From positions 10,141,805 to 10,205,804 of the forward strand of contig OX453287.1 of assembly GCA_949710005.1 (NCBI GenBank): a stretch of 64,000 nt of DNA, read 5' to 3'. The position numbers and the translations under genes are program-made. Positions 46,101 through 49,027 of this stretch are shown one piece after another. The notes below the pieces were generated by a model that saw nothing but the letters and a program-made list of their open reading frames with translations, had not been told where the DNA came from and made no database searches. Position 1 is the first letter of the stretch, and the number at the start of each line of letters is the position of its first letter. The stretch comes from Ricordea florida. Taxonomy: Eukaryota > Cnidaria > Anthozoa > Corallimorpharia > Ricordeidae.

Positions 46101-46289
46101 TCAACCCCAACAGACTTCCCCTGTTGGGTACTCCCTGCTTACTTTGTGTTGTTCTTTTAAATAGGATGTGCAATGAAACGTAAAAACAAGAAAAAAAAGA
46201 AAAAGAACAAGAAGAACAAAAAGAAGAGCAAACCAGAAGATCAGCAAGATATAGTTGAACCAGCAGAGAAGAAGCCAAGGGTGGAATGA
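22185..46289 (+). CDS. Gene A: multi-exon host gene of unknown function, with a Polinton in an intron
   Basis: Exons with good splice sites: 22185-22417, 23013-23149, 23930-24013, 24249-24308, 24410-? (runs into a repeat at 24433), 39741-39785, 40560-40678, 40798-40933, 43375-43461, 44414-44492, 44759-44795, 45072-45134, 45695-45739, 45981-46053 and 46165-46289 (TGA at 46287). Possible exons at 40080 and 41122-41212 are less certain. The first ATG has a good context (CAACCATGG). The first two exons join as ...INLQSLTFIKSYERGHSM and match the start of gene B. The C-terminus has an acidic stretch and a lysine-rich run (KRKNKKKKKKNKKNKKKSK) suggesting a nuclear signal. AATAAA follows at 46393. 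I recognise no catalytic domain. Exon 5 is interrupted by a repeat, and the next exons are 15 kb away across the Polinton, so this copy may be disrupted. Confidence 0.6.
23150..23929. other. Intron of gene A
   Basis: AT-rich, no embedded gene or clear repeat seen. Confidence 0.5.
24433..24583 (+). repeat. Interspersed GC-rich repeat, copy 1 (MITE/SINE-like)
   Basis: It starts ATTCCTCGCGAAGCGAGG, contains GGCCGAAGGCC and ACCACGTGGCTCGCAAG, then a (TA)n tract and ends ATTTTAAAGGTGT. An inverted copy lies at 59974-60142. The first bases are nested palindromes. Here it begins within exon 5 of gene A and ends at the presumed left edge of the Polinton. Confidence 0.85.
24588..24883. repeat. Left terminal region of the Polinton with internal repeats
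   Basis: GGGACAGGGGAATTTGTCTA (from 24608) recurs as GAGACACAGAAATTTGTCTA (from about 24763), and a shorter GGGACGCG... copy lies near 24817. AT-rich inverted segments such as GGTTAAATTT/AATTTAACC also occur. This is expected to be the left terminal inverted repeat, but its partner is missing. Confidence 0.55.
24851..24859 (+). promoter_or_regulatory. TTTAAAAAT box before polB
   Basis: Lies 33 bp before the ATG at 24884 and resembles the boxes before the virion genes. Confidence 0.5.
24884..29389 (+). CDS. PolB: Protein-primed family B DNA polymerase of the Polinton (1,501 aa)
   Basis: It copies the element's linear DNA from a protein primer. The ATG at 24884 is used; the longer frame from 24860 begins with GTG. 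Order of parts: a proline-rich N-terminal region (about 75-130) and basic linker; a cysteine-rich block (about 460-515) with CxxC-type clusters; a C2H2-like finger (CIRCFNSFYDE); exonuclease motif I DFES at D614; an HNH/endonuclease VII-like zinc module at about 724-761 (CHICNRKFF...DHCHLTGKYRGAAHNKC); exonuclease II SGYDSH (D781); exonuclease III YLKTD (D1003); polymerase A DANNLYG (D1099); polymerase B KLMNNSVFG (K1233); polymerase C DTDS (D1333, D1335). All catalytic motifs are present and the frame has no breaks. It overlaps the integrase tail-to-tail by 43 bp. Confidence 0.93.
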   Translation: MDQLNNLNTKQLSSLLTWYRIHDRSKMTTKEVKIQALNNIPEIINNVQQIVLNRREIFRAIDNMPRRRVNQPQPPLPIPQIRPTNRPNLQPLIIPQSIPGTPPGSPDRYRPGTPPGPPPPNQPTININKNKKHDSINNTKQTPFLGNVLNKFWDFLKPYIPEKVKNKTEELAKNFIERYKKVNEINQPKNQPKQTKSKRDYEKEGARPKTKIPNREKEEEFIIKENVKKFKNGYLKQHTIDGKKGYSIEEFMKKIKTKVIGIINKDKKPNKVKVILSAKFVKKSLLQQNKNTEELEKYFHAKPIIIIEESDLSTKYNDIIKNIIDEVEKFQENTDSGVFEFDSVVRFDIGIAPYSVTFGSSYIPTPKRLAAKKATINIKNKCEDCGQLTLTEAVFPRKHHRERVNNELLENCKKLDFSGIEGAMSLKDFNKFEKQNTYPVNVLKYDEKDDKIYPARLSNKCYCMKEEKCKNCSCMKKDCKKKQKCKKEGCIKHECEECGCNKCDCNNYECKLCDCKVITLILINNGEKSHYVLVKNVSRLLSSEIDKNKNKKHFCIRCFNSFYDERILQEHKEYCDSHGEVKIKMPMNADGSPKFIYFKNFKNKMRLPFSIYVDFESYLIPIKSCSPNETKSFTKNYQMHKASGFCYYIKCFDESILPNDFKKCVKYTAKSDDEDVAQIFTEYLERDVRKIFMLIEERKKKFEFYNKKNMPEIDKKDYENSTNCHICNRKFFESDEEDFKKVIDHCHLTGKYRGAAHNKCNLKYVIPKFIPVIIHNLSGYDSHLFIKNLGKTKGKIDCLACTDEKYISFSKQILINYDCGGDSDDNDDEDEDVDKDGNTKTITRKIRFIDSYKFMQSSLSGLVDNLTKCGKCESCKPGKCLKRYMKDGKIINFDGVGNCDQCKNCKLSSSMCFSPIDKNMVETKKNFKGEKLKLLLRKGVFPYDYFDHIDKLNETEIPTKKEFKSILNNQDISDEDYEHAKNVWSTFDMKTMRDYHDLYLKTDVLQLVDVFENFRDLCINNYDLDPAHYFTSPGLSWDAMLKLTKVSLELFTDVNMLLFIERGIRGGTSQVSKRYAKANNPYMVDFEVNKLISYIIYLDANNLYGAGMSKKLPKRGFKWIPNEDLENWRDIPCILEVDLEYPKNLHDDHKDLPLAPEKLTVNKVKKLIPNLFDKKRYVVHHEDLKFYESQGLKITKIYRGIKFEESDWLKPYIDLNTKLRAQAKNDFEKDFFKLMNNSVFGKTMENLRKRIDVRLVNNIESAKKLIGKPNFNHFTIFSDGLTAINMKKTEIIFNKPIYVGFSILDLSKQIMYDFHYNYIKEKYGEKAELLMTDTDSLVYKIETKDFFKDISSDVREKFDTSNYPKEHPSGIETGVNKKVIGMFKDEFGGSIPTEFVGLGAKQYAILMDNGKEIKKNKGTKKLVVKKTISFNDFKNCLDTKEPQMRLQNLIGSKLHDIYTKTVNKKALSADDDKRIICKDGIHTLPYGHYLTKTELGGNSVS
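29347..30333 (-). pseudogene. INT: Retroviral-type (DDE) integrase of the Polinton, with one in-frame stop
   Basis: It catalyses insertion of the element. From ATG 30333 the frame holds an N-terminal region, then the rve core: first D in HQADLLFLP, second D in MVDPGKEF, and E in FVENANK with 34 residues between the last two. The frame stops at TAA 29770-29772 after ...FSHQYAQ, and the same frame continues at once with MVSDERSRVWVKRL to the natural stop at 29347. The C-terminal part (about 140 residues) has a chromo/SH3-like tail with GRRGFVREELQ-type residues. A single base change explains the break; no frame shift is involved. All three catalytic residues lie before the stop. It is transcribed opposite to the virion genes, with its start at the divergent promoter at 30333. 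Confidence 0.85.
30333..30341 (+). promoter_or_regulatory. TTTAAAGAT box in the divergent integrase/capsid interval
   Basis: Lies 35 bp before the capsid ATG at 30368. Its first base overlaps the integrase start codon on the other strand, so only 34 bp separate the two coding regions. Confidence 0.65.
30368..31612 (+). CDS. MCP: Major capsid protein, double jelly-roll (hexon-like), 414 aa
   Basis: The frame starts 34 bp from the integrase start and is intact. Features are those of the Polinton/adintovirus capsid lineage: an N-terminal segment entering a first beta sandwich (LNPSSATPGETLYINIPKL, GTVSLLFDLVVDG), a loop rich in charged residues (TDEEREDRLKQGIS), EITLAP strands, and a second sandwich ending with FALWVDMRTH and GSGTITCHMFVVADAMMEI. 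Length is within the usual range for Polinton capsid proteins. It is followed by the packaging ATPase 36 bp later. The identification rests on overall pattern and position; a structure prediction would be the proper test. Confidence 0.85.
   Translation: MTSEKINPNRIPREPFGLKAESTLNRITLNPSSATPGETLYINIPKLFENLVIVPGTVSLLFDLVVDGHANNTLVNNVGRNLVYRLKVLFGGETLQDTQRYDLFQTYHDLFLTDEEREDRLKQGISSENMRKLRTKAGDKKTQDVKEVALAEVHNTKYRIPINHPILNDHGVFYPKALENHLIFEITLAPINNIVNYSDTTKTPSYSIKNLELEYSSISSEYLAREAQATYQVGKGFFYENVTLHKTFTFSIGGDGVINQHINLPRRSMTGVLCLFTIASAAGARDSENFYNPGITSVNIDVDGVPNRVYSRGMIPSDLWESVKKRFNRDNVYNPPSLKEKNFYADKFALWVDMRTHPDNLIHGGGLALNNTHDGVKLEIKRKQGGSGTITCHMFVVADAMMEIMNSGLRSIKY
31649..32275 (+). CDS. ATP: A32/FtsK-like genome-packaging ATPase (208 aa)
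   Basis: It drives DNA into the capsid. Walker A is GPTNCGKT at residues 16-23, Walker B LIILDD at 94-99, and a WVLTQQ motor/sensor motif lies at 128-133. Length is typical for Polinton ATPases. The start is the first ATG after a CTTAAAAAAC stretch 31 bp upstream. The frame is complete, and the next gene begins 25 bp after its end, so the genes run as a tight array. Confidence 0.93.
   Translation: MEDLREKLPFHCIITGPTNCGKTKYLIEQLRGPFLKIFDYIVLICPTYYKNKTYHNFARGDKRFYVLSPDASNIDEINELLSDCQTLFSGTNTLIILDDCAVSNDLKKRSNKFIDLAFSGRHHGLSVWVLTQQLTSIAKPFRENVACVVTFHNPSQKGMKMFFEDYGGDMDYESCKKFTQLLKTEKYSRLCLSLRHPFNFYLEIPEVI
32271..32279 (+). promoter_or_regulatory. TTTAAAAAT box overlapping the ATPase stop codon
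   Basis: Lies 30 bp before the ATG at 32301. Confidence 0.5.
32301..32840 (+). CDS. Polinton protein of unknown function (179 aa)
   Basis: Not recognised. An acidic N-terminus (TEIEDYIEEKTVVKDNDDNE) precedes a mostly helical middle and an alanine/leucine-rich helix (IVGLLALKAGRLAALASGLF, about 118-138) that could be a membrane or packing helix. The C-terminus is polar. It sits between the ATPase and a series of small membrane proteins, so a virion role is likely but not shown. Confidence 0.7.
   Translation: MTEIEDYIEEKTVVKDNDDNELEIKQESLAILAALGTTKEYLGVEMSLGDIKKLSEKDVEKYYNRYQAVMGKKINGGLVDSSLQLVSKIISYLVPVDDIESLCNDLKNDDLVNRELTNIVGLLALKAGRLAALASGLFQVAKHVKIGKIQQVTITNTEDYNKTEQDTKQVSDGHDLKIS
32825..32833 (+). 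promoter_or_regulatory. TTTAAAGAT box before the 149-aa gene
   Basis: Lies within the end of the preceding frame, 34 bp before ATG 32859; followed by TTCTTAATGAT. Confidence 0.65.
32859..33308 (+). CDS. Small lysine-rich membrane protein of the Polinton (149 aa)
   Basis: Not recognised by family. The first 85 residues are very rich in Lys and Glu (KKREKDPKKVAAGKKLAEYN). One hydrophobic segment lies at about 91-111 (FTTVLSIVGIGFTAFDMFM). The tail is proline-rich (PQLPQPPPTQQ). The arrangement suggests a single-pass protein with a basic region that could contact DNA, similar in plan to minor core proteins of other double-jelly-roll viruses. That comparison is inference. Confidence 0.7.
   Translation: MSEKTERSEGVTEVVEQITRDPPKEEVVSSKKREKDPKKVAAGKKLAEYNKKAKEALARETQRAAEQIKKEQNDNQENTENESKAWIPELSFTTVLSIVGIGFTAFDMFMRYYKNRIPDLSQVPQLPQPPPTQQSKIPQPLDRPKIGMM
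33321..33329 (+). promoter_or_regulatory. TCTAAAGAT box before the 72-aa gene
   Basis: One-base variant of the box, 33 bp before ATG 33354. The sequence down to the ATG is nearly identical to that before the 406-aa gene. Confidence 0.6.
33354..33572 (+). CDS. Small two-helix membrane protein (72 aa)
   Basis: Not recognised. Two hydrophobic stretches (AVLIGLAAGVGYVAKK and WVIVLSGSMYLKTYL) are separated by a short polar loop. It is a plausible minor virion or membrane protein because of its place in the array. It ends 10 bp before the next ATG. Confidence 0.65.
   Translation: MSNENKLVKTVTDSAVLIGLAAGVGYVAKKVMKESFMNDPSSSITNYAKWVIVLSGSMYLKTYLEEQKILPN
33583..33975 (+). CDS. Small membrane protein with a coiled coil (130 aa)
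   Basis: Not recognised. An N-terminal glycine/alanine-rich hydrophobic helix (AIAMMIGGALLNATAFVGG) is followed by a charged coiled-coil region (about 35-75, KYQKDYTEYQEKRQKL) and a C-terminal hydrophobic stretch (MLYVGGGMLALGYTVSKF). It has only a weak upstream box (AAAGAT near 33554) and may be read from the same transcript as the 72-aa gene just before it. Confidence 0.65.
   Translation: MAAIAMMIGGALLNATAFVGGSYLAKYLSGNKTDAEKIRHDKAMEKYQKDYTEYQEKRQKLIDWKMKKKDEKYQASKNISTTNEDFELYNQIHEPKFSDYYKPSANQKTGEMLYVGGGMLALGYTVSKFL
33999..34007 (+). promoter_or_regulatory. TTTAAAGAT box before the 406-aa gene
   Basis: Lies 32 bp before ATG 34031. It shares TTCTTACTGATG and AGTAAAAAATC with the leader at 33321. 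Confidence 0.65.
34031..35251 (+). CDS. Coiled-coil protein with an amphipathic C-terminal membrane region (406 aa)
   Basis: Not recognised by family. Acidic N-terminus (EDIPLEDLPKGSDEDDNDED); globular region to about 150; long coiled coil at about 155-290; hydrophobic segment at about 313-335 (TIFAVLSAVGIIIGVIVSN); a Gly/Lys-spaced amphipathic run at about 336-370 (GLNTLGKGVGNGLKTIGKKL); and a final hydrophobic helix (AWLLIMAVVLYFVEN). An amphipathic membrane-active segment in a virion protein would parallel adenovirus protein VI in principle, but no sequence similarity is claimed. Confidence 0.7.
   Translation: MDEDIPLEDLPKGSDEDDNDEDNTFYQSPNTSTSIDQGYLGYSEYMAERKRLQWEIKDEEKKPKNIIERDEEYDRRIEAGEKLKRYFPNYDPNDRIFNVTFGEDGSIIGKLSSKNDNVWHTIVDKDGVIKIEDLPKTMRKALGADYESMLDRYNDFVSQLNEEKEKHNELLSAVQGIDSLLATRTEEISRYEEREKELRQFIERQQVKKAENKSLFDQTVKQNIELKIQAEKLLDETKLYKEEIDKYKKGKSNSLKLVESNERLQDEVDKLTEQLRNKTISIDGQLSDIDGKKDEIIKNLPLRERLKYIFKKYGFTIFAVLSAVGIIIGVIVSNLSKGLNTLGKGVGNGLKTIGKKLGEILPGMVGAIVSFLFKTAGEVIGFLGKNAWLLIMAVVLYFVENIKKRK
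35256..35264 (+). promoter_or_regulatory. TTTAAAGAT box before the 198-aa gene
   Basis: Lies 34 bp before ATG 35290 and 4 bp after the preceding stop codon. Confidence 0.65.
35290..35886 (+). CDS. Glycine-zipper membrane protein of the Polinton (198 aa)
   Basis: Not recognised by family. An N-terminal helical segment (about 20-50) precedes a long glycine-spaced hydrophobic region at about 57-108 (TSLTGFGAVVGVPLGVVGG, GFGIAS). A polar, probably coiled-coil C-terminal half follows (about 115-195). Glycine-zipper hydrophobic hairpins commonly insert in or associate within membranes. The gene sits in the late-gene array and the frame is intact. Confidence 0.7.
   Translation: MDDYNRIYPGLPNNSDPINFRLQKSSEVLQNLEREIKHYEDVRKQYNRARGIFTKISVCGGMISVILSASGLGTSLTGFGAVVGVPLGVVGGVFGGLSVGFGIASKKLSHKVSKHEQTAAIAKSKLNTINDLVSKALKDNVISDQEFSIILAELEKFQKLKLEVRQKFNRDTQKNLNMSQIRREVRADLLKELTTPGH
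35896..36024 (+). CDS. Possible 42-aa single-pass membrane peptide
   Basis: ATG at 35896 opens MKELMLVAIVLLVLEMKLID and runs to TAG at 36024, overlapping the next gene's start at 36015. It has one N-terminal hydrophobic helix and a charged tail. A TTAAAAAT stretch lies only 12 bp upstream, closer than the usual box. The size and overlap make it uncertain. Confidence 0.4.
   Translation: MKELMLVAIVLLVLEMKLIDNTLHLILDLKTRLSETQRIRCY
36015..37544 (+). CDS. Large Polinton protein with a C-terminal membrane anchor (509 aa)
   Basis: Not recognised with confidence. A mixed globular region covers most of the length, with a Trp/Tyr-rich centre (QLNFAVWCATSGCGIS, FKFAWFIP-like stretch, DGHGLTKAGLGRLNRSAEAF). 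A proline/threonine/glutamate-rich linker (KPKPIIPTETPQTD) precedes a single C-terminal hydrophobic helix (LIVFMVVGGAIAWFLF). The box TCTAAAGAC lies 36 bp before the ATG. Its size and position beside the probable penton gene suggest a virion or attachment protein; that is inference only. Confidence 0.7.
   Translation: MLLDDFKTRYPNANLDKFTFVNDSYGGYIKWKVNGTTVMSNDDPTGKTWTDGLSNNLKTLLWEDLGLEKKAKGSSFPNSLTMTNQSYPIPAINFDDFTTDVTKTLTFLDIYVSNTKKFTANMRNIFKSQVVTFKSSKQSKKWLNKPDFNYWPQQLNFAVWCATSGCGISLFESLNYPKVISSFIKFHIYFTIRRILYELKLPLPDEKPFSINNNPFNKVAYNRLCEEFGVSTSADFRWKGGRNNGLGDQFIYYSSGGNENLYIVRNYDHDANTWPGQNKFSDEGYKDGDGNLISFIRNDVFSDFKYAWFIPMDGHGLTKAGLGRLNRSAEAFVYCILGSQVNTRNSIYGNGGGAIETQQEFLALFESSVIENDISKSIQNYQKSVQETKLRLDLAIAPGVWLMPSNMIINTERVVGYNNKLMKATENMNFGLNYSLNIETKTVGISHNLGSSKVLLPHKTENKPKPIIPTETPQTDAIKPENNIKSSQHEDNLIVFMVVGGAIAWFLFR
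37562..37570 (+). promoter_or_regulatory. TTTAAAGAT box before the probable penton gene
   Basis: Lies 32 bp before ATG 37594. Confidence 0.65.
37594..38229 (+). CDS. Probable minor capsid (penton) protein, single jelly-roll (211 aa)
   Basis: Residues 1-20 form a strand-like segment (LSITMHHSETRIYLDPPLKY). YVSELQLLDCNIKSE follows, then the LRMPPGTYSLVDIQSIFHNY block, which matches the PPG.Y...L pattern I associate with Polinton penton proteins. A basic, asparagine-rich centre leads to a C-terminal ITLSLRFR strand. Size and position near the other virion genes fit the single jelly-roll that closes capsid vertices. The frame is intact. The call rests on pattern recognition without a search. Confidence 0.65.
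   Translation: MLSITMHHSETRIYLDPPLKYVSELQLLDCNIKSERLINFKDQQILTDERQGLVLRMPPGTYSLVDIQSIFHNYTDNLKITINGNNNVGYLFSNKNHNIKLTRGLQVNLGLPEIINPRKIYSININIKEPLRLMCSIIDNKFSYKNKNKYSELLKLSPSQLLANIPSKDYPTIPVRKYDNLINHFDLSILDSEWKKFDLRGSPITLSLRFR
38238..38267. terminator. Hairpin between converging genes
   Basis: GTTATGTAAC and GTTATATAAC can pair across a 10-base AT loop, between the ends of the plus-strand penton gene (38229) and the minus-strand orphan gene (38278). A second copy lies at 38930-38959. A 3'-end or terminator role is inferred. Confidence 0.45.
38278..38847 (-). CDS. Orphan acidic, aromatic-rich protein of the Polinton (189 aa)
   Basis: Not recognised. Starts MEINKHNDKRRFGFSLRIG and ends FEELRDLKERWGNN; rich in Phe, Tyr, Asp and Lys, with no hydrophobic segment or known motif. 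A diverged copy follows upstream on the same strand (38975-39572) with the same ending (FEELNFLKELWGED). Oriented against the virion genes, it may be an early or accessory protein. Confidence 0.65.
   Translation of the reverse strand: MEINKHNDKRRFGFSLRIGDFSWEYSDIKIFNFDYFNEEELSFCDFIEEIKEDLLNNLSKNRMFAFIKRSIDFTIIYKCDKYDIYWGYNWASYYETDIYFGVNGICTKNFVKDLLKCVGGYEHYYYDKFGKEFTPKELSFSMCIDGDKLNHKEKFYKDLNKEIKEAVWDPNWYLDFEELRDLKERWGNN
38930..38959. terminator. Second copy of the hairpin
   Basis: GTTATGTAAC...GTTATATAAC, the duplicate of 38238-38267, directly after the 3' end of the truncated orphan-gene copy. Confidence 0.45.
38975..39572 (-). pseudogene. Truncated paralogue of the orphan Polinton gene
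   Basis: The frame is open on the minus strand from about 39572 to the stop at 38975, with no internal stop, and contains no ATG at its upstream end. It aligns with the 189-aa gene at both ends: DLLKN near the break, KINHKEKFYK, and the WGED terminus. It also has a longer aspartate/cysteine-rich centre. The first 50 or so residues are missing where the element is cut off. This break defines the right edge of the surviving Polinton. Confidence 0.7.
39574..39740. other. Host intron sequence after the Polinton
   Basis: Sequence becomes less AT-extreme and leads into a standard acceptor (TTTTTTCAG) before the gene A exon at 39741. Confidence 0.5.
41777..42487. mobile_element. TTAA-flanked MITE (711 bp)
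   Basis: GGTAGTAGATACCCGCA after TTAA (41773-41776) is repeated inverted as TGCGGGTACCTACTACC before TTAA (42488-42491). It lies in a gene A intron. There is no credible coding region. TTAA duplications place it with piggyBac- or Kolobok-derived MITEs, but its ends differ from the 4.9-kb element. Confidence 0.85.
42488..43374. other. Intron of gene A
   Basis: No exon or repeat could be supported between the MITE and the exon at 43375. Confidence 0.4.
43655..44345. repeat. Imperfect inverted-repeat element in an intron
   Basis: CTGAAATGATCC...CCAAAAGTGATCCCCGAGTAATTC on the left is mirrored by GGAATTACTTAAGGATCATTTTGGGG...GGGATCATTTCAGG on the right. The arms are about 100-130 bp and diverged. 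It is probably an old palindromic MITE; its exact ends are uncertain. Confidence 0.5.
45780..45856. repeat. Short tandem repeat (GGACCGGCTGGACTGGATTGGTTC)n
   Basis: About three copies of a unit of about 25 bp built on CTGGACTGGATTGGTT in a gene A intron. Confidence 0.75.
45899..45961. mobile_element. 63-bp palindromic micro-MITE
   Basis: Arms GTGGAAGTATGACA...AAAAACAC and GTGTTTTT...TGTCATACTTCCAC form a hairpin with a 5-base loop. TATGTCTA occurs on both sides (45891-45898 and 45962-45969), an 8-bp duplication typical of hAT insertions. It lies 20 bp before the exon at 45981, close to its acceptor. Confidence 0.7.
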
Positions 46290-46299
46290 TTGGAGCAAG

Positions 46300-46505
46300 G
46301 AATAAGAAACTGTGTGAATGAATGGGTGTACGATTGAAATTGTAAATGACTGAACAAACGAACGAAATAGCAATTAAATAAATGAATGGATCAATAAAAG
46401 AATGAATAATTGAAAGATTGATTGGACAAGCGAATGAATGACAGAATGGATAATTGAATGAATGCATGATTAAACAAACAAAGAAATGAATGTATGATTG
46501 TAAAT
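46300..46505. repeat. Degenerate (AATG)n tract after gene A
   Basis: Many AATGAATG and ATTGA steps in the 3' flank, containing the probable polyadenylation signal AATAAA at 46393-46398. Confidence 0.6.
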
Positions 46506-47215
46506 ATTCTATAACAACATTCAGTTTTTTCTTCTGTGACGCCCTTATACAAAGGAGCCCTCACATGTGTAAAATCTTGGTTTGAAAGAAAGTTGTACGC
46601 CACCATACGTTATGAGGTATCGTTTTTACATAGACGTTTCCTCTGTATAAGGGCGATCTGTTTCAAAAGTATAAAAATTCAAATCAACTCAAGTCGCCTA
46701 GAAATGAAAACATCAAGCAAACTGTATCCAAAGGCCTTTTTCATTCGCTTAAAACATATTTTTTCTTTTCTCGTATTGTGAGAATTATGACTGGATTGAA
46801 TTAAAGTACTGCAAAGGTGAACATGTCTTCTCTGTCCATATTACAACTTGTCCATCCTAAAGGTTAAGAGGGAGTGTTGGGGTAGAGGGGGGGAAGGGTT
46901 GACTAAAATAAATTTGGCATTTTCTCAGACTGTGTGAGATAATGTTGTGGAAGAACAAAGTCAACAAAGGTATTAAATAGATGGGCGGCAATAAGACTAG
47001 GAAAATTCGCTGCTGAATTGAAAGAAAGAGTGAAAATCGCCTCTGACAATATACAAAGAATTCCATGGGATCATGGTAGTAGTTTGAAGAGCAATTTGTT
47101 AAAAAGAAATGGCAACGGCGTGCATAACGACTGGAGAAAGGTTTAAGACAAATGCCAACCAGTGAAACAAGGAAAAAATCTTTTTGAAGTTTGTTTACTT
47201 TTTTCATTCATTTCT
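46506..47215. other. Intergenic sequence after gene A
   Basis: No supported gene. A purine-rich tract lies near 46863-46895. Confidence 0.4.
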
Positions 47216-47229
47216 AAAAGAAACATAAA

Positions 47230-47766
47230 AATCGAGCTCGATTGATTTCGAGGTCGATTAGAATTGAGCACGAAACAAATCGAGCTCAAATTCAATCGAG
47301 CTCGACTTAAGAGACAGTTTTAATGCGAGCTCGAATGAAAGTCGAGTTCGACTTGGCGCATTCGAGTTCGATGTTAATCGACCTCGATCTGGACGATCGT
47401 GCTCGCACTTGATTGTAGTGATCGTGCTCGGATTCGACCGAGGTCCACATTGAAGAACGAGCTCGGAATACGGTCGGTATAAAATCGAGCTCGGTATTTT
47501 GCGAGTAAGAATCGAATGGTGCTCACTTTTTGTACTTCGTGTACAGGTTGTTGTGCGAGCTCGAAAAAGTGAACTCGACCTCGGTTGCCCAGAAAGGTAA
47601 ATTGATCCTACCTTGCTTCTTAAACCATACACGGTTAGTCATTGCTCTTAAATCCGTAGTCAGTTTTAAAACAGTCTTCGGTTGTAGAGTTTTATCCGAG
47701 CACGGTTTACAAACCCAAGTTTAACCGAGCTCTGTTTACATTTTTCGAAGCCAACCGAGCTCGGTT
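47230..47766. repeat. Degenerate repeat of TCGAGCTCG-type palindromes
   Basis: About twenty GAGCTCG, TCGAGTTCG or close variants are spread over 540 bp. The core GAGCTC is self-complementary, so open frames on both strands are by-products. It ends at a poly-G tract (about 47781-47810). Confidence 0.75.
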
Positions 47767-47810
47767 TTTTTTTTCTTTGGAGGGGGGGGGGGGGAGGGGG
47801 GAGTTGACAA

Positions 47811-48800
47811 TCAATCGTCTTTACTCTGTTACATTTTCAATTTCCGCTCCCTCCCTATTTTTCAATAGACCTTTTTCGCTTGTTGCCCCGTTATAGACCT
47901 TGTGATAATACTCTTTTTTGCTTTGAAATTTTCAAATCGTGTGTACATGAATGGTTTTATGTGAATTAAAGAAAAATTCTCTAGAGAATAACACATGGTC
48001 TGTAATGGTAGAGCAAACCGCCCAAGCGTAAAAGGACTATGGCAGTTTAACTCCAGCTTGGTCTATAAGAAGAAGCCTTGAATTGCCTGGCTAGCGTGCG
48101 AGTTTGTTAGGCTTTCAATATTTCTACCTGATAATGACAAATGCTTATCTACCCTAAACTACAGGTCTGTTTGATCTGATGCATAATCATCCACATACTT
48201 TTTATCATTCTTTACTTATTATTACTATTTCAAATAAAAAATGCTAGAGCAATGTAATTAAACTGGATTGTTTATTCTTGACATCAGAAAATTAAAAGCA
48301 ATTACAGCAGAAGGCTTGAGCCATAACATACTGTGCCACGCACATTATATGGTCACTTTCACGTACACGGTAAACAGCATAAACAACCAAGAATAATATA
48401 ATCCATATACAAAAGCTACCAACCATTGTACAATGCAATTAAAACTATGAATCGTGAATTTCATCTCAAAAAACGATTTATCAAGTCGCATTGACAGTGT
48501 TTTACGATCAAAGAAATCTGTAATTATTATCTGCGATCAATTACTTTAAATCTTTCTTGACGTTTTTTTTTTTTGGGCCTTTGCAGCATCCAGTTACCTT
48601 CTAAGTAAAATTGTAATCAGTTCAACAAAATTATCAACTAGTTTTTTAATCGTACATTTATAGTATTCGATGCAAACAAATTTGTGAATGGCGTTGCTGT
48701 GTTTGTGTTTCTATTCGGCGAGTTAAATCAAAGTGTTAACAATGTAGGTATACCAACTAAACCTTGCGATAGGAGGTCAATTACCCGGGGAAACTTTTCA
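47811..48800. other. Intergenic sequence, nothing recognised
   Basis: AT-rich, with no supported gene or repeat. Confidence 0.4.
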
Positions 48801-48805
48801 ACAGA

Positions 48806-49027
48806 ATGTCGTTTTCCTTTTTCGTGCTTTTCTTTGTAATACAAACAAGCCAACAACCTACATTCAAATCAATTTACCACGGTCATAAATCACTTGATCG
48901 GCAAAAAACTCGCGAAATACACAGACCACAACGACAAGTGCATTTTGAAAGTTGTCTGCGTCGGAATACTAAATTCATTATTTACTCAGGCACTACTTAT
49001 AGACGAAAGTGGTTATTAAAAATTTAA
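48806..49027 (+). CDS. Possible short secreted peptide (73 aa), doubtful
   Basis: ATG 48806 opens a hydrophobic leader (SFSFFVLFFVIQTSQQ) resembling a signal peptide, followed by a basic tail with two cysteines or fewer. It overlaps the last exon of the minus-strand TRAF gene and has no family support. Confidence 0.2.
   Translation: MSFSFFVLFFVIQTSQQPTFKSIYHGHKSLDRQKTREIHRPQRQVHFESCLRRNTKFIIYSGTTYRRKWLLKI

Noticed and set aside
47258..47632. 124-aa minus-strand open frame
   Set aside because: It lies in the TCGAGCTCG repeat and has Ser/Arg-biased low complexity; no family recognised.
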